64,000 nucleotides of DNA, taken from the NCBI GenBank assembly GCA_034423775.1, contig CP139918.1:2914001-2978000 (forward strand), given 5' to 3'. This DNA is from Alphaproteobacteria bacterium US3C007 (GTDB lineage Bacteria; Pseudomonadota; Alphaproteobacteria; Rhodobacterales; Rhodobacteraceae). The position numbers and the translations under genes are program-made. Positions 1 through 8,594 of the stretch are shown here, piece by piece (the stretch's first letter is position 1; every line of letters begins with the position of its first letter). A model generated the notes under the pieces. The model saw only the letters and a program-made list of their open reading frames with translations. It was not told where the DNA came from and made no database searches.

Positions 1-1
1 G

Positions 2-733
2 GGTGTAACAACAGTCACCAACGCCCAGTTTGAGGTTTTTGTCACGGAAACGGGCTATGTGACCGAAGCCGAGCGTTTCGGCTGGTCCTTTGTGTTCTGG
101 AGCGATGTGCCCGCCGGGACGCCAGATCCCAAACCCATCCCCGGTCTCGAATGGTGGCGCGCCGTGGATGAGGCAAATTGGCGCAACATTCATGGACCCG
201 GGGCCGATCCCGGGGCCTGGCATCCGGATCATCCGGTGACACAGGTGTCCTGGCATGACGCTCAGGCCTATGCCCAATGGGCCGGCGGCCGGTTGCCAAC
301 CGAGGCAGAGTGGGAACACGCGGCGCGGGGCGGGTTGGGCGACGTCAGATTCCCCTGGGGCGACGCAGAGCCCGATGACGTAAAGACCATGCCCTGCAAT
401 ATCTGGCAAGGTGTGTTTCCCAAGCACAACACCGGTGCCGATGGTTTTGCCCACACTTGCCCGGCCAGATCTTTTGCCCCCAATGGGTACGGGCTTTACA
501 ATATGGTGGGGAATGTCTGGGAATGGACAGGCGATCCTTTCACAATCAGATCCCTGAAAAAGGCCGTGAAACAACGGCTTGCCGACATGAAAGGCTATCG
601 CCTGTCAAAGGGAGGATCATTCTTGTGTCACAAGTCCTATTGCTATCGCTATCGGATCGCCGCGCGCTCCGGCACCTCGCCGGATAGCGCAACCCCCCAT
701 CATGGATTTCGGATCGTTTGGGATATGGAATAG
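2..733 (+). CDS. Formylglycine-generating enzyme (SUMF1 family), 5' end outside window
   Basis: The 243 visible residues are the C-terminal part of an FGE/SUMF1-type protein. These enzymes oxidise a cysteine in sulfatases to formylglycine, the catalytic residue. The reading frame is open from base 2 (VTNAQFEVFV), so the gene begins before the window. The two redox cysteines are present in the motif GGSFLCHKSYCYRYR (Cys codons at 626 and 641), very close to the human FGE active site, followed by ARSGTSPDSATPHHGFR. This supports a true FGE rather than one of the many cysteine-less SUMF1-fold proteins such as EgtB. The gene is clearly GC-richer than the DNA from about 950 onward. No sulfatase gene is visible; a partner may lie upstream. 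Confidence 0.9.
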   Translation, partial: GVTTVTNAQFEVFVTETGYVTEAERFGWSFVFWSDVPAGTPDPKPIPGLEWWRAVDEANWRNIHGPGADPGAWHPDHPVTQVSWHDAQAYAQWAGGRLPTEAEWEHAARGGLGDVRFPWGDAEPDDVKTMPCNIWQGVFPKHNTGADGFAHTCPARSFAPNGYGLYNMVGNVWEWTGDPFTIRSLKKAVKQRLADMKGYRLSKGGSFLCHKSYCYRYRIAARSGTSPDSATPHHGFRIVWDME

Positions 734-987
734 ATCAGCCGCCTGAACGAATGACTGAATTTTCCGACCTTACCATTCCAATTGTTGGCACTGTCAGAAT
801 AAACCGCCTTGCCCGACAGCGTGCTGAATATTAGCGTCTGGGCCATGCCTAAACCTTTATCTTTCCGTTATTTCAAAACCAGCCCTTAGATCGTCAGATC
901 GTCCAACTTGCAGTTATGGTGTACTTTAAAAACAGACAAGCTAGGTGCGCGTAGGAGAACGAATTCAAATTTCGATGTTACAGTCGC

Positions 988-1281
988 TCATTTATATGGA
1001 GTATCAGGCGGGAACGGTATTCCATAAAGAAACTTTTTGAGTTTAACATCGTTTTCATCGCTATACCAAAAGCCATAGCTGGGGCGTTGTTTTGAAACAA
1101 GTCCTGCTAAATGATTAACACCCCAGAGCATTGCCTGATAGTTCGCGTCCATTTTGTCCTGACAGCCCATTATGTAGCCGTAATAGCCTTCGATAGAATC
1201 CGCCACATTTTGCAATGCGTCGACTAGCGGTTGAGCTTCTTCGCGCAAGTCACTGTGCACTGAAAGTTGTAATTTGGCCAT
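988..1281 (-). CDS. Small hypothetical protein, last gene of the P4-like element
   Basis: A 97-residue protein of unrecognised family. I chose the ATG at 1281 (MAKLQLSVHSD) because GGGGAC lies about 7 nt upstream; a start at 1353 would overlap the preceding gene by 38 bp. It is mostly helical in appearance, with no signal peptide or membrane segment, and has aromatic-rich stretches (EGYYGYIMG, SYGFWYSDEND). It follows 1316-1660 on the same strand with a 34-bp gap, so the two are probably cotranscribed. Low GC matches the primase and integrase genes to its right, which suggests it belongs to the integrated element. Confidence 0.55.
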   Translation of the reverse strand: MAKLQLSVHSDLREEAQPLVDALQNVADSIEGYYGYIMGCQDKMDANYQAMLWGVNHLAGLVSKQRPSYGFWYSDENDVKLKKFLYGIPFPPDTPYK

Positions 1282-1315
1282 TTTCTTGTCCCCAATGTTT
1301 GTGTGTTGCGTTTGT

Positions 1316-1660
1316 TCAATTCGGATACCACTTAGCGCGAAATCCGTCTTCACTAGCCGACCACTGCCGTCGCCTTATCCATCCGAGTTTTCGGAAAGCG
1401 GCAGCAAGTTCTCCCACGTGAGGCATGCCACCTTTTCGTCCTTTCATGCGTACTTGCAGCTCCAGCAGGCTCAGCCCATTAGCTTGCGTTTTAAGAGAGA
1501 TCGTATCCAACACTTTTTGTAAGCGCGCATGTAGTGGAGAAAGCTTTGTAACTTCCTCACGATCGAGCAAAATTTGGCGGTTTGGGCTTTGCTGGTACGA
1601 AAGCAGAGCTGACAAAAGGCTGTCGGTGAAGTTTTTAGTGTCTCGTGATGAGTCGTCCAT
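1316..1660 (-). CDS. Small hypothetical protein of the P4-like element
   Basis: A 114-residue protein of unknown family. The start at 1660 (MDDSSRDTKNF) is set by a perfect AGGAGG five bases upstream; the longer version from 1729 lacks this. The C-terminal third (VGELAAAFRKLGWIRRRQW) looks like a short winged or basic helix that could bind nucleic acid, but this is only an impression. About 330 bp without a gene (1661-1988) separate it from the primase-helicase stop, so it may have its own promoter; the AT-rich tract near 1720-1760 is a candidate. Confidence 0.55.
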   Translation of the reverse strand: MDDSSRDTKNFTDSLLSALLSYQQSPNRQILLDREEVTKLSPLHARLQKVLDTISLKTQANGLSLLELQVRMKGRKGGMPHVGELAAAFRKLGWIRRRQWSASEDGFRAKWYPN

Positions 1661-1988
1661 TTTTGCCTCCTGTTGTGATTTTTTATCGAGCGCAACGCGC
1701 ACCCACATCATAGTGTTATAATATAACAAAATGTGAGCAATTTGAATCCCAAGTGTACGTTTTATTTAAGGTTAATGCCTCAACTTATGGAACCATTACA
1801 AACAAGGTGAGGCAGCTAATTGTGCAATAAAAGATGGTGCTTATATGCCTTTGCCTCAGATGCCTCAGTAAAAATCAAACAACTCGAAAAAAACAAAGCT
1901 AAAGCACCACTGCAGCAAACAATGTGTAGATTTTCTTGATTTACTGAGGCAAGTGAGGCAATGAGGCAAAACACATCCCGCTTGCACA

Positions 1989-4424
1989 TCAGCGATATTT
2001 TCGGCTTAATTTTGCATTTTCCTTTGCCAGTTCGGTTTCCGAAGAACTGGCCCATTTATCGTGGTTGCTAAGTGATAGGACGCGGATTTTGTTACCCTTT
2101 GTAGTCCTGATTTGTTTGAGAGATTTTGCACCAAGTCGGATAGCTGCCCTTCGAACTGCGGTCGGTGATGGATTCTGTGTCGGATACAGATCGACGTATA
2201 AACCGAGAAGTTGCTGACTGGATGCAACCTCGGAACCAACGAGATCGCCTGGATTTGAGATAACGTCCGTCATCCATTCTTCCAACGCGCTTAGGCTTTC
2301 TCCAATCATTTGCACTTTAGAGCTTGTAAGCGGCGCTTGGGCAGTTGGCAGAAACTCATCGAGGTCGACATTATTGAGCAGATGATAAAGCAAGGCTTCA
2401 AGGCCGCCATTGTCTCGCCATTCAACAAAACTTCGATAAAAGCTTTGCTCAAGGGGCTGTGCGGTGACCTCATGAACGAAAAAACGACGGTCCTCTTTAT
2501 CGATGTGAATTGCATCATCATGGTTTGACAAAAAGACAAAGCTTGCAAAGTTTTCGACTGAATATTCAGGTTGGTGCTTTTCGTTAATGGTTACGCTCGT
2601 ACCAGTGATTAAGACCTTAAGCTGATCAGTTTCAACACGCCGGTCAGATGTCAAAACTTCATCGCCAATGACGAGTACCTTGTTCTTTAGCCAACCATTA
2701 AAGTCGCGCTTCAAATCGCTTTGCGTGATCGTTTGGGAGTGATTAGATCCAATAATATCCCTGATACATTCAAAGAGTAGGTTCTTACCGACACCTTGGT
2801 TACGGCTCCAGACCAGTAAAGCGGTGTTCATTTTGTTACCTGGATATTTAAGCTTGAACGCAAGCCACCGCATTACATAATCTCGCTCTGAGGCGTTGGG
2901 AAACATGTGCTCTGAAAGCTTTAGGAAAGGACTGATATCTCCTTTTGCCGGTTTTTTCTCAAGGCCGGTCCACAAGTTAATTGCATTACGAGAAGTAATT
3001 TCACCTTCCGTTGGATCAAACACAATGTCACGATGTGAACGGCGGTCACGGTGACCCATCCAAGCTTTTGATTTAGGTATAACCTTTGGCTTGTCTTCGG
3101 AGCCAACGCTTACAAGATCATTTTGGTATTGAAGGTGCAGTTTGCTCGGCTCAATGAAGTCTTCAAACTCAAAGCGGTAGATGCTTTGTTGCTTTTCAAC
3201 CCACGCATATTTGCTGTTTAACTCGGTCAGCCAGGATTTTGTGTTTAGGGCTCCTACGGTCTTTTTACCGTCCGGTTCTGTTTCCTTGAGTTGTACAGCC
3301 TCGCCTTGAATTGAGCGCGCTTTCTGTGCGCTATTTTCATCCGCAACGGACATTCCCCCCTCACGAGCCATGTAGAACAGAGAGCCGAGTGTTTTTTTAC
3401 TATTTTGGTCTCGCGATGCGTCGCGTTTAAGCGCTTCATGGTAACGTTGCTCGGTGTCGTCGAAGCAATAACTACAGATTTCAGGCGTCAGTGACATGCT
3501 AGTTTGATTACATGCTGCATAGAGTTCACCCGAAGCCCATTGATGTGCAATTTGGCGACCTCCTTCACCCAATTCTGTGGCAAGAATACTGGTCACATCG
3601 AACCAATTGTGGCGAGTTCGCGGGTCAATGTATGGAAGGCATTCTTGGACGCGCAGCATTTTGTCTGCTGTAAATATGTTGATATCTAGGGGCGAATGAA
3701 CATGGGGCGGGCGTGGTCCTAGTTGCCAATCTTTGTCTCTAATGGTCACGTTTAGTGGTTTCGCCGGTGACGCTCCCAATGCACAATTTGATTGCGCAAT
3801 TTGTTGAATAATTGGTTTACGATCGATCCATTGATCAGGAGTAATCTGTAGCCCTGGTGAATTCACTATAGTCACTAAAAATGGCGTACCGATTAGCCCC
3901 TTTTTCTTATTCACCTTTTGGTGGGGGAAGCCAGGTAAACGCATGATGCGGGTTAAGTCATTGATTGATTTGTCAGTATCCCAAGCTTCAATCATCTGAA
4001 TTTGCGCTTCTTTAAACTCAGCGAGCGGACAATCTTTGACAAGCCAATAGTTGTGATAGCGGCCAGGACTTGTCTCTACGACAATGTGTGGCGAATATTC
4101 ATCAATTGGCTCTTGAGGAGCCCCATCCGTATCAACAAAAATCGCTCGGACGCGTTTTATATTGGCCTCTTTACGTCCACTAAAATCAGTTTCGTTTATT
4201 GTGACAAAGACCCCAGCACCCTGTTTGGAAAGTGATGTTAGAGTTTGCCAATGCTTTTCAAGGCTTCCATGAAGCACTTTTTTCAATTTAGCAGACTTAC
4301 GATCGTGATTATCATCCAACGTTTGAAAGGTGAATGCGGTAGCCTTTGGGTCCAAGAGTTGGAGAAAGCGCTTGGCCATCTCTAAGTCTGGGGCCATTGG
4401 CGAGTTTTTGACATGCTGGTCCAT
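1989..4424 (-). CDS. P4-like primase-helicase (RepB-type primase, PriCT-2, SF3-like helicase)
   Basis: An 811-residue replication protein of the kind found in P4-like satellites and integrative elements. Residues ~10-200 resemble RepB-like archaeo-eukaryotic primases, with the acidic pair in AIFVDTDG (97-100) and a GRYHNYW motif (121-127). Residues ~255-340 match PriCT-2 (QECLPYIDPRTRHNWFDV). Residues ~500-720 form a DUF5906/SF3-like helicase with Walker A NQGVGKN (542-548) and a Walker B-like VLVIGDE. It presumably synthesises primers and unwinds the element's origin, allowing autonomous replication after excision. AAGGAACAG precedes the start ATG. It lies 90 bp downstream of the AlpA-like gene on the same strand. 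Confidence 0.85.
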   Translation of the reverse strand: MDQHVKNSPMAPDLEMAKRFLQLLDPKATAFTFQTLDDNHDRKSAKLKKVLHGSLEKHWQTLTSLSKQGAGVFVTINETDFSGRKEANIKRVRAIFVDTDGAPQEPIDEYSPHIVVETSPGRYHNYWLVKDCPLAEFKEAQIQMIEAWDTDKSINDLTRIMRLPGFPHQKVNKKKGLIGTPFLVTIVNSPGLQITPDQWIDRKPIIQQIAQSNCALGASPAKPLNVTIRDKDWQLGPRPPHVHSPLDINIFTADKMLRVQECLPYIDPRTRHNWFDVTSILATELGEGGRQIAHQWASGELYAACNQTSMSLTPEICSYCFDDTEQRYHEALKRDASRDQNSKKTLGSLFYMAREGGMSVADENSAQKARSIQGEAVQLKETEPDGKKTVGALNTKSWLTELNSKYAWVEKQQSIYRFEFEDFIEPSKLHLQYQNDLVSVGSEDKPKVIPKSKAWMGHRDRRSHRDIVFDPTEGEITSRNAINLWTGLEKKPAKGDISPFLKLSEHMFPNASERDYVMRWLAFKLKYPGNKMNTALLVWSRNQGVGKNLLFECIRDIIGSNHSQTITQSDLKRDFNGWLKNKVLVIGDEVLTSDRRVETDQLKVLITGTSVTINEKHQPEYSVENFASFVFLSNHDDAIHIDKEDRRFFVHEVTAQPLEQSFYRSFVEWRDNGGLEALLYHLLNNVDLDEFLPTAQAPLTSSKVQMIGESLSALEEWMTDVISNPGDLVGSEVASSQQLLGLYVDLYPTQNPSPTAVRRAAIRLGAKSLKQIRTTKGNKIRVLSLSNHDKWASSSETELAKENAKLSRKYR

Positions 4425-4514
4425 TCATCTGTTCCTTTTGGTAGGCAACACAAATTGAGGCCACTAAAGTGACGTTCAGCTTCTGTGTCCGAATGTAGTG
4501 GTTACTATTAGGGC

Positions 4515-4748
4515 TTAGTTGCCGTTAAGGTAGGCGCGAACATCTTCAACGCGCCACCGGCTTGAGCTCTTGCCTATACGCAGGGGCTTCACGAAGTAGC
4601 CCAGTTGTATGTCGCGGTAGATTGAAGATCGACTTCGTGATGCGAGCGAGCTTACCATTTTTAGGTCAACCAGAGCGTCATTTGGAAGTGCATCAAAAGT
4701 TCGAATACAATCCAATTGCACACCCAATTTATTTAGGTTTTGGTCCAT
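4515..4748 (-). CDS. AlpA/excisionase-family DNA-binding protein
   Basis: A 77-residue MerR-like helix-turn-helix protein of the AlpA family. The characteristic segment is LVDLKMVSSLASRSRSSIYRD, followed by QLGYFVKPLRIGKSSSRWRVEDVRAYL, in which a W-x-x-x-[DE]-V-x-x-[YW] ending is typical. Such proteins act as excisionase or activate integrase transcription in P4-like elements. I prefer the ATG at 4748 because GGAGG sits 8 bases upstream; in-frame ATG 4754 and TTG 4763 are alternatives. It lies between integrase and primase, the usual order for these satellites. Confidence 0.8.
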   Translation of the reverse strand: MDQNLNKLGVQLDCIRTFDALPNDALVDLKMVSSLASRSRSSIYRDIQLGYFVKPLRIGKSSSRWRVEDVRAYLNGN

Positions 4749-4876
4749 TTTCATGGCCTCCAATTTAGTTCAACTGTGGGAAGGCAAGCTTGCTAAGCTC
4801 CAGCATTATCTGGTCAGCTTGGCTAATTCCGCGATGCGGTAGGAATGGGTGTGCAGCAAAGCGCCCATTTATTTGC

Positions 4877-4898
4877 CTATCTGTATTGTGCCAGATAG
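4877..4898. promoter_or_regulatory. Inverted repeat between integrase and AlpA genes, candidate operator
   Basis: CTATCTG, 8 nt, CAGATAG: a perfect 7-bp inverted repeat in the 240-bp gap between integrase (ends 4989) and the AlpA-like gene (starts 4748). Its position upstream of alpA suits a regulator site controlling the element's lysogeny or excision switch. It could also be a weak hairpin; no T-tract follows. Confidence 0.4.
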
Positions 4899-4988
4899 AC
4901 CCAGAAAATGTCAATATGAAGTATTCAGTATTTTTGGGTTGACTAAATATTGTGCTTAACGGAAGTTTTCGAAAAAATCTTCAATCCC

Positions 4989-6221
4989 TTAATGCGATGA
5001 ACGTATCTGGATGACAGCGCCCGGAGCATCGATGGCTCGTTCGCAATATTCTGCCCAAGCAGCCATTAACTTTCGGCGTTTTTCCATCAGCGTTCCTCTT
5101 GCATATGCGGCTTCCGCCTTATCCTTGAGTTGATGCGCAAGCGCGTGCTCAATGACCTCTCTCGGGAATGCTGTCGTTTCGCCAGCCCAGTCTCGGAAAG
5201 TGCTTCTGAAACCATGAGTCGTGACTGGCACTTCCATGCGCTTCAGAACTGCACCAAGTGTCATGTCAGACAAAACCCCACCTTGCGCTGCTTTAAACAC
5301 GATTTCATCACTTTGGCCCTTTGGGATTTTCGTAAGAATTTCGACTGCACGATCTGAGAGCGGGACGCGATGCTCTTTTCGCGCTTTCATTCGTTCCGCG
5401 GGAATTACCCACTCGCGCTTTTTCAGATCAAATTCTTGCCACCTCGCACCACGAACTTCTCCTGAGCGTGCTGATGTCAGGATGAGGAACTCTAAAGCAA
5501 TTGCTGCCGTGCCTTTGCGCGCTCGCAGTCGCTTAATAAAGCCAGCTATCTCAGGGTAGGGCAGCGCTGGGTGGTGTTTCACGACGCGGATTTTTGAAAT
5601 GGAAGGTAGCGCGTTTTCCAAATTACCCTGCCATCGTGCAGGGTTTTCGCCATCTCGGTGTCCATGCACCTTAGCCCAGTCTAAAACCTTTTCTATCCTG
5701 CCACGTGTGCGTTTAGCCGTCTCGGGCGTTTTGTGCCAAATAGGCTTAAGAACCTCCAAGACATGGGCCAATTCGATGTCGTCCACTGCGAGATTACCCA
5801 AGACTGGCAGAGCATGTACTCGAAGAGTATTTTCCCACTGTTGGCGATGTTTGGCATTGCCCCATTCAGTTTGCTTGTCTTCCAGAAATCGACGAAAGGC
5901 ATCTACAAATAGCAAACGCTTTCGCTGCGCTGCTCTCAACTCATCGTTACGAACTTTGCGCTCCTGGATCGGATCGATCCCAGCTGCAATCTTGCTTCGT
6001 AGTCGCCGAGCAGCTTCGCGTGCCATTGCCAGCGTAACTCCTGGATAACCACCTAAGCCAATATCTCTAACCTTATCAGCGATCTTAACCCGCAATATCC
6101 AAGAGCGCGCTTGCCCTCGGATTTGTAATCCAAGTCCTGGAACGACGCCGACAGCGTTAAATCCAGTTTTGTTAAGGCGCGAAACTTCAAGCGCAGACAG
6201 TTCTTTTGCGATCTTTGGCAT
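4989..6221 (-). CDS. Tyrosine integrase, P4 type (DUF4102 N-terminal domain)
   Basis: A 410-residue site-specific recombinase. Residues 1-~90 form the arm-type DNA-binding DUF4102 domain (VSRLNKTGFNAV ... DIGLGGYPGVTLAMARE), followed by a SAM-like core-binding domain and a catalytic domain. Catalytic residues visible: Arg in TSARSGEVRGARW, the His-x-x-Arg box in THGFRSTFRDW and the nucleophilic Tyr in AEAAYARGTLMEKR. Length and layout are standard for the P4/CP4-57 family, which usually target tRNA or tmRNA 3' ends. No tRNA is next to it here and I could not find flanking direct repeats, so the att site is unidentified. The start at 6221 has TAGGA upstream. Confidence 0.92.
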   Translation of the reverse strand: MPKIAKELSALEVSRLNKTGFNAVGVVPGLGLQIRGQARSWILRVKIADKVRDIGLGGYPGVTLAMAREAARRLRSKIAAGIDPIQERKVRNDELRAAQRKRLLFVDAFRRFLEDKQTEWGNAKHRQQWENTLRVHALPVLGNLAVDDIELAHVLEVLKPIWHKTPETAKRTRGRIEKVLDWAKVHGHRDGENPARWQGNLENALPSISKIRVVKHHPALPYPEIAGFIKRLRARKGTAAIALEFLILTSARSGEVRGARWQEFDLKKREWVIPAERMKARKEHRVPLSDRAVEILTKIPKGQSDEIVFKAAQGGVLSDMTLGAVLKRMEVPVTTHGFRSTFRDWAGETTAFPREVIEHALAHQLKDKAEAAYARGTLMEKRRKLMAAWAEYCERAIDAPGAVIQIRSSH

Positions 6222-6593
6222 TACCCAATATCCTACCCATCATAAAAATTGAGATTGGCTGAGACGCCGTGATACGGTATGTGTCAGATTACCTGAAATA
6301 TAACACTTAATAACAGATACTTAAAGGCTAAACAAGGTGTTCATATGACTACATATGAGCTTATATATACTCAAATAAGTTAGATGCAGGGGGACACCTC
6401 CTCCGCCATCATCTTAATTAATAATAAAATCGTTTAATTACATGTGTTTGGTTGGGTGATATTTGTTTCTCACCACACATGTTAACCACACACGATAGCG
6501 ACACATATTTATTTGTTTTCTACATGGAAAATAACCCACGATAGCCTTTCACCTATTCAGTTAGAGCGGTTGTTAACTGCTTGGTAGGAAGAA
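6222..6593. other. AT-rich gene-free stretch upstream of integrase, with short repeats
   Basis: No gene is seen. The stretch is AT-rich and holds an ACATGTG...CACATGT imperfect inverted repeat (about 6441-6482) and two copies of CACGATAGC (near 6488 and 6537). Such repeats upstream of an integrase may be arm-type recombinase sites or origin iterons of the element, but they are too short to be sure. Confidence 0.35.
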
Positions 6594-6890
6594 TCAGCTA
6601 CGTGAGAGTTCATAATAATCCCTGATATTCACCCCAACCTTGTACTGAGTATATCTGTTACAGATCTTTGCAATAATGGGGTTAGGGCTTCTAAGAAGGT
6701 CAGGGTTACAGGTAATTTTCTTGGTTGTTGGGTTGTCTATGTACTCCTGAAGCCAATTATCTCTCTCTAGAACAGGGTGCTTAAGGTGAAGTTCATAAGC
6801 GTAATTTACCCTATCCCAGTGTTCTAGATTCTCTCGACGCTCGTATGGGCTTTCAGAGGCATTCTGAGTACATCTATTTGGACTCTGCAT
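6594..6890 (-). CDS. Hypothetical protein, possible element cargo
   Basis: A 98-residue protein I do not recognise. It is hydrophilic, rich in Asn, Tyr and Arg, with no signal peptide or membrane segment, and resembles the many short unknown proteins carried at the integrase end of P4-like elements. No good Shine-Dalgarno precedes the ATG at 6890, so the start is uncertain. Low GC like the integrase. Confidence 0.45.
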   Translation of the reverse strand: MQSPNRCTQNASESPYERRENLEHWDRVNYAYELHLKHPVLERDNWLQEYIDNPTTKKITCNPDLLRSPNPIIAKICNRYTQYKVGVNIRDYYELSRS

Positions 6891-6960
6891 GTGTCGCTAC
6901 AGAACTTCTGAGTGCTTCTATGGGCTTCATATGGCCTCTCACAGTGAAAACAAACACCCA

Positions 6961-7200
6961 TCAGCTATAATCCATAGCTACAGGTTCAGGTCGCTTGCGG
7001 AATAGCCCCAGGTCTGTCTCTTGCAGGTGGCTTAAGCATAGTGACCAGTAAATCTGACCATCGTGATAGACTGGACTTTGACACATCAGGCAGTTTGTTC
7101 GCCAAGGAATATGCCAAGGGTGCTTTCTCGTTCTTTTCTTGGGGCTATTACCTATAGCACCACCAACGCCCTTAAGACGTTTGTCATTTTGTTTGTTCAT
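6961..7200 (-). CDS. Small hypothetical protein with a CxxC pair
   Basis: A 79-residue basic protein. The N-terminus is Lys/Arg rich (KRLKGVGGAIGNSPKKRTRK) and the middle carries TNCLMCQSPVYHDGQIYWSLCLSH, in which two Cys, a third Cys and a His could bind zinc, recalling a minimal HNH-like or zinc-ribbon fold. The function is unknown. It lies 70 bp upstream of 6594-6890 on the same strand. The start has AGGA about 12 nt upstream. Confidence 0.45.
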   Translation of the reverse strand: MNKQNDKRLKGVGGAIGNSPKKRTRKHPWHIPWRTNCLMCQSPVYHDGQIYWSLCLSHLQETDLGLFRKRPEPVAMDYS

Positions 7201-7313
7201 TTTTGGGAGTTCCTAGAGTTGCAAATGCTGCATAGCGGCAATTCTAACTTTGGGGGATGTGAGTGATAAGGAAGGGGACTATCTGACGCTCAAGTCAAAC
7301 GATGGAGATTGAG

Positions 7314-7550
7314 ATGTTTGGATTATTTGTAGACGTATTCGGTGGCTGGCAAACACGGCATGTTGCTAACAAGGTAAGCAAAGTCACTTTCAACGAATTG
7401 AGTAAGCTGAGTGATTATGAGTTGTCAGATATTGGGTTGGCCCGTGGCGACATTCGTGACGTTGCAAAGGCGTACTACGATGAAGTTGTCCAAGAAAGAA
7501 AAGTATCTTCTTCAGCGCCAGTAAATCCCAACTTGGTTGGCGCAGTTTAA
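7314..7550 (+). CDS. DUF1127 family protein
   Basis: A 78-residue protein. The C-terminal half carries the DUF1127/YjiS-like motif LSKLSDYELSDIGLARGDIRDVA. Short DUF1127 proteins are common in alphaproteobacteria and have been linked to small-RNA binding and to phosphate or carbon metabolism control. That role is family knowledge, not visible here. I chose the ATG at 7314 because GGAG lies 6 nt upstream; an ATG at 7302 is the alternative. It stands alone, convergent with the leftward 10300-7884 operon. Confidence 0.75.
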   Translation: MFGLFVDVFGGWQTRHVANKVSKVTFNELSKLSDYELSDIGLARGDIRDVAKAYYDEVVQERKVSSSAPVNPNLVGAV

Positions 7551-7666
7551 TTACCTCTGAAATTTAGTTACGCCGACATACTACAGCCTAGCATTCTTGC
7601 GTATCCAAACTTTATTGATCCGTCTGGCTGTTTGCGGCAAAAACTCAATTTAAAATTAAAGAAAAA

Positions 7667-7707
7667 GCCCGTGCATCGAAGCCATGAGGAAACTTTGATG
7701 CCCGGGC
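7667..7707 (-). terminator. Rho-independent terminator for the leftward 10300-7884 operon
   Basis: A 15-bp stem (GCCCGTGCATCGAAG against CTTTGATGCCCGGGC, with wobble and one mismatch) and an 11-nt loop. Read on the minus strand, the hairpin is followed by TTTTTC. It lies about 180 bp past the ThuA-like gene stop and 117 bp past the convergent DUF1127 gene, so it may serve both. Confidence 0.7.
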
Positions 7708-7883
7708 AGTTTGTTGGGGCTTGCATGGGAGGTGTGCCGCCCCAAGATATTGTATCATAAATCCGCTATTTCTCCAAATGATGTGTTTTGGCCGAAGAGA
7801 AGATCAGACGATAACACGCGTTCTCTATGGTATTAGAAACTGTTTTAACGGCGACCTTATAGTTTTCCTGTTTCCATAAAGCA

Positions 7884-8594
7884 TCAATCATCAAGTTTTC
7901 GAGCAGCCCAAGAAATTCCACGTTTTACGATTTCTGTCACATCTGGCACTTTCAAATCCTCAAGGCGGTGCCCGATTGAACAATAGAAAATGCGTCCCTT
8001 ATCCCATCTGCGTTTCCAAATTACTGGCACGACAGTGCCTTCGATCCACCATAAATGAACGCCTGAAAAAGTCGTGGTCGCCAACACTTCATTTGAGGCA
8101 TCGGTTAACATAAAATACTGTTCGGAAACGAGCTCGAAACTTTTGATACCTTTTACGATCGGGTCATTGGGCCGGGTTATGGTCACGTCATAAGAAACGA
8201 AATCATCCGATGGAATAGGATTATCGGGCCAACCTGGAGGATGGGCGACAAATTGCCCCCCGATCAAAAAGTGATAGGTTGGGCGATCGCGGAAGGCATC
8301 CCCCATATGACCATGCCATCCGGCTAAGCCGCAGCCCGAGGCAACCAATTTTAGTAGTCCATCCTCCTGTTTTTTTGTCATATTCCCAAATTCGGGCTGA
8401 TGAGAAGATCGCGCGCTTGACCAAATGGGTATGATGACATTCACATCAGATAAGGTTTCGGGCTGCTCTAGAGGCACGAGCGTATCGTAGATTTCAACGA
8501 CATATCCGTCCGCCATCAACAAGTCAGAGCACCATTGTGCAAAATCAGTTGGCTTATGGCCTTGCCAGCCCCCTACGAATAAAACCGCCTTCAT
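7884..8594 (-). CDS. ThuA-like domain protein
   Basis: A 236-residue protein of the ThuA family (glutamine-amidotransferase-like fold), starting KAVLFVGGWQGHKP and carrying the family segment GLAGWHGHMGDAFRDRP. ThuA proteins accompany trehalose, polyol and glycan catabolism. Recent family members are implicated in processing 3-keto sugars, but the chemistry here is unknown. It is the last gene of a three-gene operon: its ATG overlaps the stop of the dehydrogenase-like gene (ATGA-type, 4 nt). A terminator follows at 7667-7707. Confidence 0.8.
   Translation of the reverse strand: MKAVLFVGGWQGHKPTDFAQWCSDLLMADGYVVEIYDTLVPLEQPETLSDVNVIIPIWSSARSSHQPEFGNMTKKQEDGLLKLVASGCGLAGWHGHMGDAFRDRPTYHFLIGGQFVAHPPGWPDNPIPSDDFVSYDVTITRPNDPIVKGIKSFELVSEQYFMLTDASNEVLATTTFSGVHLWWIEGTVVPVIWKRRWDKGRIFYCSIGHRLEDLKVPDVTEIVKRGISWAARKLDD

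Noticed and set aside
700..846. A 48-codon minus-strand open frame (MAQTLIFSTLSGKAVYSDS) after the FGE gene
   Set aside because: It overlaps the end of the FGE gene, has only a weak ribosome site and no recognisable family. It may be a gene scrap, but I cannot support it.
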